Assembly: GCA_012932295.1 (NCBI GenBank)
Contig: JAAONU010000004.1
Coordinates: forward strand, 28,126,304-28,190,303
Reading direction: 5' to 3'
Source: Cyclina sinensis
Lineage: Eukaryota > Mollusca > Bivalvia > Venerida > Veneridae
DNA length: 64,000 bases
Of this stretch, positions 22,505-37,500 are shown piece after piece; positions within the stretch are counted from its first letter, which is position 1; each line of letters opens with the position of its first letter. The notes beneath the pieces were generated by a model. That model was not told where the DNA came from, did not search any database, and saw nothing but the letters and a program-made list of their open reading frames with translations. The position numbers and the translations under genes were made by a program.

Positions 22505-25500
22505 GTAAGCTTTGTTCTAACAATGTCTCTGTCATCATTTGAAACATTATTTTCACTATTTCTGTGGGATTGACATACTTAATGAGTGTGTATGGTTTGT
22601 GTGTGTGTGTGGAGGGGGGAGTTCGGAAAGGGGAGAGTGGGGGTGTCACCTTACATTGCATATACAGATACAATAAATTACAGTGTTCTATTTTCTTATC
22701 CAATTTTCTACCTTAAAAATCTACCATTGATATTCTATATATAGTATCTTTGTTATAAGGTTAAATCAACTAGAGTAGGTAGCAGATATGTACCGTGTAT
22801 TCCAGGCTATTGATACAGTCTACTTCAATGGATTTGATCAAGATGGGACATTTCTTGCTTTGAGAATGGCAAGGAAACAGAATCGGGAAGGAGAGCTTTG
22901 GGTCTGGTTAAATGTCTCCGGGATTGGGTTTTTCCAGCACCCAATCTTGCCAGATGCAGCTGTTTATAACATAGATGACACAGGATACAGAGCTTTAGGT
23001 GCAAAATTCCAGGTGATAGAGCCACTGAGAAGTTGGAGGGTCACATATAATGGCTTGCTTAGGTACATGTATGTCTGTCACATGTGATTAGTTGTCATAG
23101 AATAAAGCAGATGAGAGATAATTAGGCTTTTTATGTAAATATCTGTTACTGTTGCTATACAGGTCAGTGAAATTATTATTACTCCTTCCCTTATTGCCCA
23201 TGTCCAGTTATCTGAGAAAGTTGGCAGTTTTTAAGGAGGCTGAGGGTCGAGGACTGGCCCTTTGTAGGAATGAAGGTTAGATTTACTGCCTTCTAGAAAT
23301 GACATTGTTATGAAGGCAGTAAACTCCAGTTAAACAGAATTATACCAAAGATTCATTATGATGCTTAAAAACAAAGGGCAGTAACTCTGCTAAATCTTAA
23401 ATTTAAGATTACATATATCAAAAGGCATACTAGAACAGTAAAAGTATAATTAAGTATAGCAATGCTTTCAAATGTAACATAATGTCTCATTACAATGACC
23501 ACATACAAACAGAATCCAGGTACAGACTGAGAGTACATTGAAAAGCTCAATCATTTTTCAGGACAGGGCTGTGTAATGATGTCCACAAAAGACCTGAACA
23601 GTTTGTTAATGTCAAGATGACATTCAAGTAAGCCTTTATAATGAGTTACAAATTAAACTGTTTCCTTAGTAAAGGTTATAGATAAGTTGTGTGTACATTT
23701 GTCATAAACTCATATTAATCAATAGTTGAAAATTCTTTAATTCTCTTAACCATGAATTCTACCATGCATTAATGTTAATGGTACAATGTGGAAACAGAAC
23801 TAGAATTATTGTTAAGAGCATTATTGTTTATAAGGTCATAAGAACTTGTTACAAGTAACAGCTTTGAATTTGTTTGAATCAGACATGTCAGATGTTACTT
23901 ACTTAGTTACCTTTTCTTGCTTTTACAGGTGGGAGTGTTTTAATGACCCATTTAACTTCGATCTAGATTTGGATAAGAACTTGCTAGCTGATGCAATAGC
24001 TAGAGAAAAATGGACCAAGGACTTCTGGACCAAATTAAGAGGGTAATTTTTCTGACTTGAACACATTTGACTCACGGTAACTTTTAAGAATGATTGACTG
24101 TCAGTCATCCATATAGTTGTCTGGTGCCTAGATTTTATATCACCTGAACCACCTTGGCCAGTAATGTATGTATATCTACCACTTCAAAAGTCAAAAAAGC
24201 ATATATTGTATAAAGCATTTAAAAAAACCAAATTAATCTTAATATCATTAGTTAAGTAGTGATGTGGAAGTTGCTCGACCAAATCCTACCAGGGATGACA
24301 GTCTTCATTGACTTACCACATTCCAGGTAGGGCAAATACTTTTTTAAAGCTGTCTTCAAGCATAATTGACATAAGTTGCAATTACTTGCTTTAAATTGGA
24401 TTTAAAGTGAGTATGTCAGCACTAAAAAGCTTAACACAGTGTCATTCTGATTATTTGTTAATTTGTCAGGAAACACCAGACACATTATGAACAGTGTGGG
24501 GAATTGACGGGTCAGATTGAGATAGAGGGACATGGTGCTAGACAAGTGAACTTGAAGAGTTTCAGAGATCATACCTTTGGGGTCAGGAATTGGGCAATGT
24601 TCCACAGATATGCTGTACATTACATATGGATTGAAGAGGTTTGTATAGTTATTTTCCTAAATCAGTTGCTTCTAGCAAAGTCCTATTTATATTACATAGA
24701 TTGTGGTGAAATTTTTTTCAGCTTAATTAAGCTACTATTTATGACTTATTCCTTTATGTTAGATTAGTATTTATGCCAAATGGAGGTCACAGTTAAAGTG
24801 AAGCAGCTTAATTCAGGCCAGCAACTTTCGAGCTAATAGCCGTTGCTCAGAACAGTTCATCAGAATGTTTATACATAGCTAGTTATTAGCTAATGCAAAT
24901 GTTGTTGAACTTCCTTTAAAATAGCTCAGCAAGTGGTGTACATGTAACACTTACACATATTTTTTGAAAGGAAATGTATCCTGATAGTTGTCTATTCAGT
25001 TGAAAAGAAGGCAGAAAAAAAGTTTCTTCTTATATTTAAGTATGTTCAAGTTTTTTGCTAGATGACACTTGTATTTTGTTGTATAAAGGTTGGTGTCATG
25101 GCTATGGTGGCAGTTTTATGGATGCCTGATTACATCTCAATGTAAGTAGATAAATCCGTGTTTCTACATCAGTACTTGCATCATAGCTCTGGTACAGTCT
25201 CCTTTGAAATGATGAAATTTTGTGAGATATTTGGTCTGACAGTGTCAGAGAAAATTGACCTGGTTGAAAATAATGTCTGTCAGAGGAGAACAGAAGCCAG
25301 TAACTGTTGCATCATTTCATAAAAAAAATTGTCAGAGCCTAAGAGCTAAAAATAGATTTTTGTCAATATTTGGCTTCAGATGATATCTCCTCACATACTG
25401 CTAAGCGATTTTCAATCAAACTTTAGAGAAATGTTCCTTATATTGCAGTTCTGTTCAAATTTTTCTGCTACACTGCATTTAAAGCACTCCCTACAGGAAT

Positions 25501-28500
25501 TCTGTCCATGTTAAGATTTCATAATAATTAGTTCATTAAAATATATACCAGTATGTGTTTTTATAGTTTTTGATGGTGGTATAATATTATATGTATCTTT
25601 ATTTGTTATAATTTGTAACAGTGGTGAAATAAAGAAATTGTATTTTGATCAGTTCACCTTATCTTCATTAGAGTAAAAAGAAACACTTAGATTCTAATTC
25701 TGTATGTGACCAATGTTTTTATTTTCAGTCAAGAAATACAGAGGTTTAAAACAAGGAATTTTATTTTCAGGTTGAAAACTGGTTATCTAGCTTTTGCCAA
25801 TGGTGAAACTTATCCAGTTACAGGAATTGACTTTGATATTGAAACCATTACCAAAGAAAATACCCCACCTGAAAAATACTCATTTACTTTTAATGCCGGT
25901 AAGATTTATATGACTGTTCAAATTTTTGTCCTTTTGTCAGTCAATTTTTCAATGTATTCTAGTCATTTTACATTATATTTATTCATTTACAAAATTAATT
26001 AATTGTACAAAAAAGACTTGCTAATTAATTAGAACAGTAAAAAGTGGTCTTACTAATGAATGGGGGTTAAAATTGGAGTTTCATTTGCTCTAAATCTTAG
26101 AATTTGGTTATTATCCTATCTTTAGTGTAATCTTAAAGGAAAGTACAGGCAAAAGTTTTATGCTTTCTTTCTAATTCCTTCTATGAATATACTATAAATG
26201 TGATCAAAATAAATACAATGATCTGTCCCAGTAACAAAGATTTCCTCTTTTTAAATGAAAAACCGGGTGGTTTCCTAACTTGACCCTCGTGGGTCTAGAT
26301 AGAAAATTTAGATTTCGCGCTAAATTTTGCAGTGAATGATTGGACAGTTGAAGTACCTGTCATGTGAACTTTGGCAAAAACAACCCAAGAGAAACGAAGA
26401 TTGGTTGTTTTTGCCACGTGACCTATTTGAAAATAACTCAGTGATTTCGTTCACGTTTTAATTTTTGTTAAAGAACGTTCAGATATTTACGTTCAAGCCC
26501 GCATTTCACTACAAACATACTGGGAATTTAAAGTTCTTCATATTGAACGTGATTTGAGCAAATAATGTCAGTTTTAATTTTTTGGGCACTCATTTGCCTG
26601 TGTATCCCTTTAAACAACATAAACATGAATAAATCAGTCTGTCATGTGTTCATATTTGATTATATGCCAGTGAAGCACTTCTTGCATTATACAATGGAAA
26701 CATGATTCTTCGAATTAGCAAAGGATTTTATTATTTTAGTACTATAGCATCTTTTTTTCTGTAGGGACAAAACAATGTTTCTGTTGTGCATATTTAACAA
26801 TAAACTATTTGAATGAAAATAGTAACATATTCTTCAATATTTATAATTTGACATTCAGGTTTGTGTACTAATTGTCTAAATTTAAATAGGTAATAATGAG
26901 AGGAGAAGTTCTACACAACTTAAAACTGATTTTTAATAGTATGACCTTAACCTAAATAAGTGCATAACCTTGACATTACTTTAGCTGATGAACTGTACAA
27001 AGTAGATTTGGTTACCATGGTGACACCAGAAGCTTATCACTATAGGGACAGAATTAGCAGGGTGTTAGAACGATTTTGTACATACACTGTGAATGGTCGT
27101 AAAGCCAGGGGATTGACAGAATATCATTACAGGTGATAATTACATCTTGATGATAGAGATTTAATTCATGGAATTTAACAGACATTTAAAGATTATATGA
27201 GTTATCTCTGTGTGTGAACTGAACCTTTTCATCATTATCAAGTACTTTTTATAGACTCGCATCCAAAGCATGAAACTGCTAACCTCTTCTTATCTAGTAG
27301 AGCTTTACTTTACACCTCATCTTCTATAAGTGAAGAGTTTAACTGCTCAAACACAGAGGTGGATTATGTAAGTTTTGTTATTCTATTACAAGAAGCATAT
27401 ACTAACAAGTAAGCATGTTTTTGTAAAAACTACACCATGGCATGGAGTACAACAGCTGTAATTTTATAAACACAGTGATACAAGTTTGATTGAAGCCATT
27501 TCAGCTTTTATTGTGTTATGGTAGGCAGATGTGTATTAAAGGTAGAAGTGACCTGTTAACGGGAAAAAAAATGTATGTATATAGAAAAAAAGATTTTAAA
27601 CAAAAGACCTTTAAACCCCTCCCCCCCCCCCCAAAAAAAAAAAAAAAACAAGAAAAAAACAGTAAGCAGGCTTATTTGTGTGTAAGAAGATTTACACATT
27701 AAGTTCACATTGAGACAGTGCTTAAACTTTGTATTGAAGATCTCTTATGTTATTTGGTTTCTGCAGTACAGATTTTTATCTTTTGGCAGAAATCCTGATG
27801 GACCTGCTATAAATAAAGCCCCACCAGAGATGGTGCCGCTGCTGAAAGAACCTCCAATTACTGAAGAGCATAAAAGGCTACTAACTCTTACCTTCCAAGA
27901 GAAAGAATGTCAGAGCAGTCTCCTCACAGGTGGTAAAGGCTCACAATTAGCAATGCTAACATCCATACAAAATCAGGTATGGGTTTTATAGAAAATAAGA
28001 AAACTATTACAAACCTACACATTTAAGCAGGAGTTTCATGTTCTTTTCCTTCCAAAAAGCAGGATGATTTCTGAAAGAAACCAGAGTCCTGGGGAACTTT
28101 TCAAGAAATGTACATTGGGTAGTGAAAAAATGCACCCAGATGGAAAGAAATGGATTGCCATATACTTTTCATGCAGCTTCTAGGCCCAGGTCACTTTGAA
28201 ACCTTTTTGAGTATAAGACTTTTATTGAAGGTCATGTAACTGTAAGATATTGTCTGTATTTTACTAGACAAGACTGAAGAGGTTTTGAAAATATTGCTAT
28301 GTCATTTACAAAAGCATGAAACTTAAATGACCGACGTCATGGGAAAAAGGGCACTCTGGCATTTGTTAAACTATTGAAATAAACTGAATTGAAAATCAGC
28401 AAAAATGGCAAAATTTGTGTACTCTTCCATTCTAAAATTAAAGTGAAATATTGATAGCTTGAATATTGTCCTTCACAAAAATGACTATTTTGTATCAAAT

Positions 28501-31500
28501 TTCTTGATTACCATTACCATGGAAACAGTTTTTTGGGGACAGTTCTTCCTTGTATAAAATGATATCAACTGAACAAAACGCAGTTTTGAATGATAACAAT
28601 AATATTTTTGTAAAAATATTGGATACACTGAAAACGTATAGAATTTTATAATTGAATAGGTAGAATTTAACTGTCTGAAATCTGCCACGTTAATCTAATT
28701 CCAACGGGAACGTAGATAGAAACTGACGTCAAATTAGGGTATGTGACGTCATTTTAAAGAATATCAAATTTGCCCATCATGCTCCTCTTAAACATAAAAG
28801 TACATCGTATTTGCACTATGCAGGAAGCTGAAATTTTCAGACATTAATTCTGGGATATCATTTGTTCAAAAAAAGTAAAAAGGTCAGATTCCAAAAGTTA
28901 TGACGGAGTGCCGTTTTTCCTGTGTCGTTGGTCAAATTATAAAAGATAGTATAGAAGCATTTTCAGTAGATTGCTGATGTATTCTGAAATTCAAGAACTC
29001 CTTCTTAAAGTGTCTGTTATTAAGAGTTGTTGAGCTTCCCTTATAAAGGCAGAATCAGAAAAAATATCAGCATAAGTTAGAGTAGGAAAAGATTTTTGAT
29101 TGTTGCCATATTGTTCTGTTCTATTTTTAGTTCTGTTACTAATGCATGGTAAATTCAGGTATCTACAGAAGCTACAGATTTAGTACAGCAAGTCTAATAT
29201 ATGCCTTTGCTTAAGCTTAAATGAAATCATTAATTTATTGTGATATTTATATACCTACATGTATTTATGTATGGGTTTTCAGGAACACTTTAGTTGCCTT
29301 AGCTAACACAGTATTGACCAGCATAGTGAGTGTATTATATACATGTAAACAAGATAGGAAGCAACATGAGAGAATCTGATTTGATGTCTAACTGTTCCAG
29401 TAGAATTTCAAGACACTACTAAAAATAGAACGATACACCATACAAGAGAGGTTGAAACCTGAAGATGATGCTAAGAAATGGTTAATTTGACTGTTTTGAC
29501 TAGACTGAGACTCAAGCATTTTTATTATCACAAGGCTAGAGTTTTCTCATGTTGCTGCAGAATGTATATAATAGATATGCGTACATATTTATAACAACAA
29601 ACTTGCCAGAGGAAATGACATATTCATGATAACAAATTTCACAGAATCAAATTTTTATTAACAGCTCGCTGTATTTTTTTGGATGCCTAATAGTTTGATT
29701 TCATGGTAGTAAACTTGGTGACGGTGTTTTTAGACATAACTCGGTCAGATGGGTTGTCAGATGCACAACCCGTTAACACAGAAGTTAGGGCCCTTTTTTA
29801 CCGAAAAATCTTGTTTGCTTTCTTTCTTGTCAAGACAATTCCTTAACAAGTTGTGATCATATTATAATGAAATTTGAAGACCGTTAATTAGCTGAATGTC
29901 TAAGTCAAGTCTTGTTTAGAAAGACTCTAAAAAAGGTCACATGGCTGGAAAATGAATGCTTTTAAGAAGCAAATTTTACTAGAAGAAAATGTTTTTTCTC
30001 TGATAAGATATTTATTACAAAGCTAAACTTGTTTATTAACTATCTAACACACTTTCTGAAACTAGTTTCTGTTGCATACTTATATGTATTTTAAAAGAAA
30101 AATATTTATAAACCAGTAACTAATGCTAATGTATTGCATATTCACTTTTTTTAAGGTAAATTGATAATCAGTATGTTTGTAAGTATGTGTTCAGGGTGGA
30201 GATGTAAATTTCATGGCAAGAACCAGTGATGGCAGGGAAACTGCATTACTGCTGACTTCATGAAGAACAAAAATCAGTTTAAAAGTGCATGCAATGTCTG
30301 TTTCAGATATATAATGTCTGGTTTAGATAAATGATGTCTTTTTTAGATATATAATGTCTATTTAAGCTAAATTATATCTGTTTTAGACATTTAATATCTA
30401 TTTTTAGATATATAATGTCTATTTTGGAAATGATGTCATACCTTGGCTAATTCTTCTGTTGCAGATAAAATAATGAAACAAACAAATGGAAACAAAGTTA
30501 ATATTTGTATGTTTTACAATGGTTAAAAATATGTTGAATAATATACAATTTTATACTTTTGTTTTGGTTTTAAAAACACATATTGACCTCAACACAAGTC
30601 TGTAAGTGTTATGTTAAATACCCAACTGAAATGTAGGGTGATATGTTTAAGTGCATGTAATAATAACATGTTTGTGAAAATGCAAGTGTTTATTACTTTT
30701 TGGGGGTGTTTATAACTTTTTATGGACCCGTCTGTGCCACACTTTTGACCAATGAAATGAGTACATTTCTGTAGAGAATGTAATATTATAAATAAAAGAA
30801 GTTAGCAATATGCCTGGTTTGCCAAAATAAAATACAACTGTTGCAAAAAGCAAGAATATTCCATTTTGAGAGGTTATTCTAGAAAAGCAGTATTATTTAC
30901 TATCAGAGATGATAAATATCATTGAATGCTTATAGATAATATTGTTACCTATTAGTAAGATGCATTTGTAAACCAGTAGTTCAGGTATTTTTGATAGGAC
31001 AGAATTTATTCAACGTTTTTCTCACTGGTTGAGGTTTTGTGGTTGGACCACCATAAAGTAGGTCTTTTGGTGATAGAGTAGATGTTGCATAATAAAGGTC
31101 TTGTTGTAAATGCCTTCTAAGCACAGAAATTTTTATGTGAATTGCCACCCTGTGAATGACATCCTTGTGCAGAGTACTCTGAATAGCTCTATGTTTTGCT
31201 TTGATTTCAGATTGACACCAAAGTGCCTAGGGGATTTTGTTTGACCTTAGCAGCATTTGAACAACAGTTGGAGGTTAGAACTACATTTATCATATCTATG
31301 CATAAATTTGACAATGTTTTCATTAATTCTTTCTTAATCAAAAAGCTTGTTAGACTCTTACATGTATAGTAGCTTTAATTTTTGTTGTTAATTGACTGTT
31401 ATCAATTGCAGCAAAAAAGTTTTAAGAACATTTTGTCAGTTTAAAACTCATACAAGTGGGTTGATATGATTTATTAGAGCTTTTGTCATTTGCCTTTTAG

Positions 31501-34500
31501 AATAATAATATTTTTGATATGAAGTACAAATTGAAATCAAGACCCCTTAGACTTGTTTCACTGTGTATTAAAAAGTTTGTAGCAATTAATTTAGGAACTT
31601 ATTTATTTTCAGGAAAATATTGAGATTGAAAGGAGCTTTGAGAAAATAGTAACAGCAATCAGGTACTAATATGTAATTGGGACACTGTTTAATGTGTCAT
31701 GCACTTTATACATGTAATGATATATAAAGCTGATACTTAAAAAATTGATACCACAAGTTGATAATTCAGTCATAATCCAGATAATATTTGGTTGTAAAAT
31801 TGATTCAGTAGAATGGCTGTTTAAACATTATGGATTTATGTGGATATGTGTTTATAGAACTTCTGTGGTGCAGTTATTGATGGATATTTTTTCTTACTGG
31901 AAGTCATTTTGTCTTTTTGCTAGAGCAGGACATATTTGTTTTTGAGAGATGTAGTTAAACACATTTTTATTGACTGTGTGGACTTTGCTCCAATACGAAA
32001 TAAATATTTCAGTGTACATAACATGCAGGAGCTGTTTAATTCTGTTTGGCCAGACTTAATTTTTAAATTGTTAAAAGATATCAACATTTGTAACAAGATA
32101 TAATCGTTTTATTTTTTACATATGGAACTTTTAACTACATCATATTTTACATACATGTACTATCGACAGCTTTTGAACTTTACATCATTGCAACTTTTTA
32201 ACAAAATAGTTACTTCTTAGTTCTTTTTTTATACAATATTATTTGCGCCAAAAATGACCATAGTTGTCGACAGGCCATAAAACTCCATTTATTTCGTTAT
32301 TTTTAATACCACATATATGAATCAACTTTAGAAGCACACTAAGATAACTTATTCTGTCTTTCTAGAAATGAACAGCTCCAGACTCTACAAGGACTTTGCT
32401 CTGAAGCAGTTGAGCTATTGGCTAGTTGCAAAATAATTCAACCAATAGAATCACAGCTTACATCCAGGCTCCAGGAAGTTTATGGAAAATCAAATGAACA
32501 CATCCCATTGGCTGTAAGATCATCTGCTGCAGGTAAGTGATGTTAAAACTGAACTTATCTTGGGTGGCAAGATAGGTCATAATGTAATGATCTGCTCAAC
32601 TGATTATCTATCAGTCACAAATTTGATCACTCGCTCCATCTTTTACAAGACAATAGTTTTAGGAAAAGACCTACATGTACAACTTAAATCTCATGTATTG
32701 TTTCTGTTAACTTGGCATGTTTAGGAATTGGTATCACTTGAACTAGGGCATATTGTATGTTACCCACAAAAATGCTAAAACATGAAATTGCAGCATGTAT
32801 TGGCTATTTATTATAGGCAACTTGCTGCAACAAGGCATGAACTTTAATTAACAACATCTGTCAACTAGTGTGAGATCATTTTTGTTCATGTAGAACAAAC
32901 TTTTGTGTATTTCATGCTAGAAACCATGCGCAAATTTAAGTCAGCTCTATTATAAAACTTTCAGAATTGTAATAATTATCTGAATCGAGTATATGTCTGA
33001 AATAAATGCTATTCATGTCATTTTGCCTTTCGCCTTTCCAAGGCGAATTTAGATGAAACATTGTTCTTTTTTTATAGATACTATACTTAGAATAAAAATT
33101 TGATGAAATGTCAAAAAGACAGCTTTAGTTCAGGTTATTATTAATGTGGTTGAATTGTATTTTGTAATGTACACTTTGTTAGTTATGTGTGTTGTGTTTC
33201 CAAACAGGAGAAGATGGTGGGGAGGCTAGTTCGGCAGGACAAATGGAGACATACCTTGGTGTACGAGGAATCCATAGTTTATTAGAAGCTGTGAGGAAAT
33301 GTTGGGCATCAGCTTATTCCTACCAGGCTGTGGAATATAGAAGGTTGTTTCTGAAGTTTACCATATAACTTTATTAAATAAACTATTTGCGCTCAGTAAA
33401 ATTATAATTTTACTTTTTACCTTTTGGTCATAAAATTGCTCGATAAGAATAAAGGAAATGGGGTCTAGATTTGCCTATATTTTATTTATTATTTTTTATG
33501 CAAATACATGTAACTTCTTACTCACTATTGGCTCAGTTTTGTTCAACCTTGCTTACACTGTCAGTAAGATGGAAATCAAGAGAGGAATTTTTCAGGCTAC
33601 CATTTTTACCTGGTCTTTTGTTATTTTCAAGTGTAGTTGAACTTTTGTGATAAACTCCACATTTAGTATTCGGCAGTTTTGTTTCAAATTTGCACAGATG
33701 CTCACAAAAGCAGGAATTTTTCAGGCACAATTTTCAGTTGAGTTATTGCCCTTCATTATTTTCTTGTAATACAAATATTGTTTGAAAAATGTATCATACA
33801 ACTCTGCCCCTTCAATCTGTAGATGTAAACCACTTGCGTTTGGAAAATCATCTGACATTCTTACACTCTTCCGTGGCAAGATCAAACCATGTTTTTTTTT
33901 CTGACTGTGCTGTAGGTAAGCTGCTCTTGTACTAACATTAGTTCATTTTTCAGACAACAGGGTCAGCCAGTGAGGACATCTATGGCTGTTGTAATACAGG
34001 AGATGGTGTCATCTGATGTTTCTGGTGTGTTGTTTACTAATGATCCTGTTACTGGAAATCCAAACAGGATGGTTTTAGATGCCTCGTTTGGTCTTGGTGA
34101 GGTATATACCTTGTTGAAAAATAAAATTGCCCTGTTACAGAAAAATTCCTTCAGAATCTATTATGATGTCTGCTTAAGTTTGGTAAGGAATGTGACTTAA
34201 TGATAGAATCTTTTTAAACAAAAGTCCAACAGCTTGGTTCTACATGCTTTTTAATTTTGCATGATGTGTTTAGTTTATTTAGTTAACACTATTTTGTCAT
34301 TTAATCATTGTAATATCATTCTGAAAACAAATATGCTTAGTTTTATTTGCAGGATGAAAACATTTAATCACAAAAGTGCAATTAGTAAGATGTGGGAAAC
34401 ATAGTTTCATAATTTTCAACATTTTACAGTCATTTAACAGCGATAAAAAAAGTCTTATTTTATCATTTTGTAAAGTCAGTAAATTTTAAATATTTTATTT

Positions 34501-37500
34501 TGAAAATTGAGCCTTTTTTTTAATTCAACATTTATAGATAGATTTGTGTTCTAGGCAGTGGTTTCTGGCAAGGCAAATCCTGACACCATCATTATACAGA
34601 GACAGTTTGACAACACACTGAAAATTATCAGCAAGAGGCTTGGAGAGAAAAGTGTGGAGATCAGGATGACAGGTTGCCATTAGTTTTTAAACAAATTTTC
34701 AGAATAAAAAAAGTTGTAACTTGTATGTTATTGACGTCATCGTTGCTTCAATGACAGCTTGAGTCAAGGTTTTTCTCCAAGTTATTCATGTCCATAACAT
34801 GTTCTTCATCATGAGGCATTGAAGTGATTTAGTACAAATAAATTATTAAATTAGATGCACAGTAGATAGATTTAAACTTATTTTGTAAAAATGAAAGATT
34901 TTAATGAATGTATAATTATTGTAGTGTCAAGTTTCTGTAACTCAAGTTAGTTCCACATAATGATTCTACATAGGACCATCCTGCTAAAACATACCGGGTA
35001 TATCCCACCTCAGACAGACTATTCCAAAATGGACCAACCCACTTCAGAAATTTATTTAACAAGTATAAAGAAAGCACACCCAAGACAGAATTTCTTCATT
35101 TTACCTTCCTGAGGTGGGATATATGTTTTACTGGAAAGGCCCTTACGGACTTGAAAAACTGAATTGTTAAAGAAAATATTGTTATGTTTTGGATAAACAA
35201 TATCACATGACCTTGAAAAATGCTTCTTATCTTCCAAAGAATTGAGAACAAGTCTATGAAGAATGCATATAAAACTATAGTGAAGTTTTTTTTCTTGTAA
35301 AGGTTTCATGAGGCTAACATAATTAGGGTAAAGAAATAATGGGAAACTTGCAAAAATGTTTTTCTTTCATCTGTATTTTTTTTCTAGATTCTGGTGGAGT
35401 AAAGGAAATTGAGACAGACCTTGGATCTACAAGCTTGTGTTGTCTCGATGATGATCAGATTATTCAACTCTGTCAGCTAGGTGTCAAGGTGACTTAAAGA
35501 CCAGAGTCTTTAGTTTTGTTCATGCATATGAAAAACTATTTATTTTAAAATCATTTTAAGACTTGTTAAATGTGATGTGTTTCACAGGATTTAAGTGAAA
35601 AACTTTTAAGTGCTATTACAGGTAAATGAACTAGTCGGTTTGTACCTTTTATTTTATTAAGGCCTTTTTTACTGCTATGGTTTCTTGTATTCCTGTGTCA
35701 CACTGGTAATTAGGTCAAGAAAGGAACTTGTGAAGCCATGGAAACACTGGAACTTTCTAGTTTAGAGTCACTATTATGACTGTGCATCTGTTTTCATTTT
35801 TGTAGTACTTATTTCAAATCTTGTAAAGTGGTGATCAAACTAAGGACACTAAAGAAATGAGATCTTGTTTTACCTCACTTGCTTAAGTAATAGGTATAAT
35901 ATTTCAAATAAATTTTTTTGTGTTTTGAATTTTTCTACTGAAACAACTTTTTTCTACTCAAGGTGCTTTTCTATAGTTAGTTATGTATTAAGTTTACCTC
36001 TTTTTGTTTTAGCATGTAGAGGTTTTCAATTTCAGATTTATATCTTTTTACAGGGTATAATGTTATATAATTCCCCTGCAGGTTGAGGAACATTTTGGTA
36101 GCTCCAGAGACATTGAATGGGCAATTCATGAAGACCAAATCTACCTGCTTCAGGTAATCTGTTGGTAGTTTAAACTGTTAATTTGTTTCAATCCCTAAAA
36201 GCTCTGAAATAAAAAGAATTTTTGTTTTTGTTTTATTTGTTTATTTGATGAATACAATATTCAGCCATAAGTTAGAGTAAACTTTTTCTAAACCTATAAC
36301 CCTGTATGGCTAGGCACAGTTCGGTTTTTTTTGGCCTTAAAATTTCACAAACCAGTCACTTGTGTTGTCTTGAAACATTTGGTCTGTTGGTTCTTTAGGT
36401 GCTTTGATTATTTGTATTCTAACAAACTCAGGAACAAGATCAGACTGAATTTAATGTTGGCATGCCAGGTCCATCACCACGAAATATCTGGATTTCAAAA
36501 TGCCAGCTGTGAAATATGATTGCAGTCATGAGTATATGGATCTTGATCTATGTTTGTAGTTTCATGTAAGTTCACCTATTGAGACCATGTAAATGAATTT
36601 TCCTTGAATATTTTTTTTTACAAAATGTCATTTTTAGGCTCGACCAATCACAACAATAGATCAAGAAACTGATGAAGATATTATACATGAGTTTGACACA
36701 CCTCTGCCCACTGGACAGGAAAGACTTACTCTTGGAAACATTGGGTAATATTAGAAACAAAATATATATATATAAAGTCCAAAATGAGCCAGTCAGTTAA
36801 TCTAGAAAAAAATAAAACCGTCACATAGGTAGATGGATATTTGCCAACCTGTTAGTCCTGATGATCTAAGAGCCACTCCAGTGAAACCACTCCATGATGG
36901 CAAAGAGAAATTCTGTTAGGTGATGGTCTTTAAATATTGGAGGTGGTGGGGGAATTATTTGGCAAATAAAATCATAAGGTGGTTTTGAAAGTTCCTGGGA
37001 TGGGAATATGTTTAATTGGAATTACCTTAAGTGAAACAGGTTGGCAGTTATACTTAGAAAAACTCACATGATGTTTTTATTTATTCATATAATTTTATAT
37101 ATTTCCTTACTGATAAACAGTTGTTGTACTAAAAATTTATAAAAACTGAAGACTGTATTAAAACTTTAATTACAGTCTCATAATTATTATTGTTAATTTT
37201 GCATGACAAACATAATTCTGAACATGTAGTGTTCTGTGAACTAAATTGTTAAGATACTGAAAGAAAAATTAATCAAATAAAAGGACATGTGAACTTTTTT
37301 TTCATTCACAGAGAAATGATGCCTGGAGTAGTGACAGCCCTAACAGGGTCTGTGTTTGGACGAGCTGTTGACAGGGCAACAAGTGTAAGTAAATCTGTAT
37401 GAGTTTTGGCTTTACAATCAGTTTCAAAGGAAGATAACATGAACAGTTATACAGATTATGTGCCGATATATGTTTTTAAAAATGATGTAGAGCAATGATG

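Noticed and set aside
22788..23087. ATG-initiated 99-codon frame over exon 3
   Set aside because: The ATG is in intron 2. The acceptor at 22805 and phase continuity from exon 2 show the real exon border.
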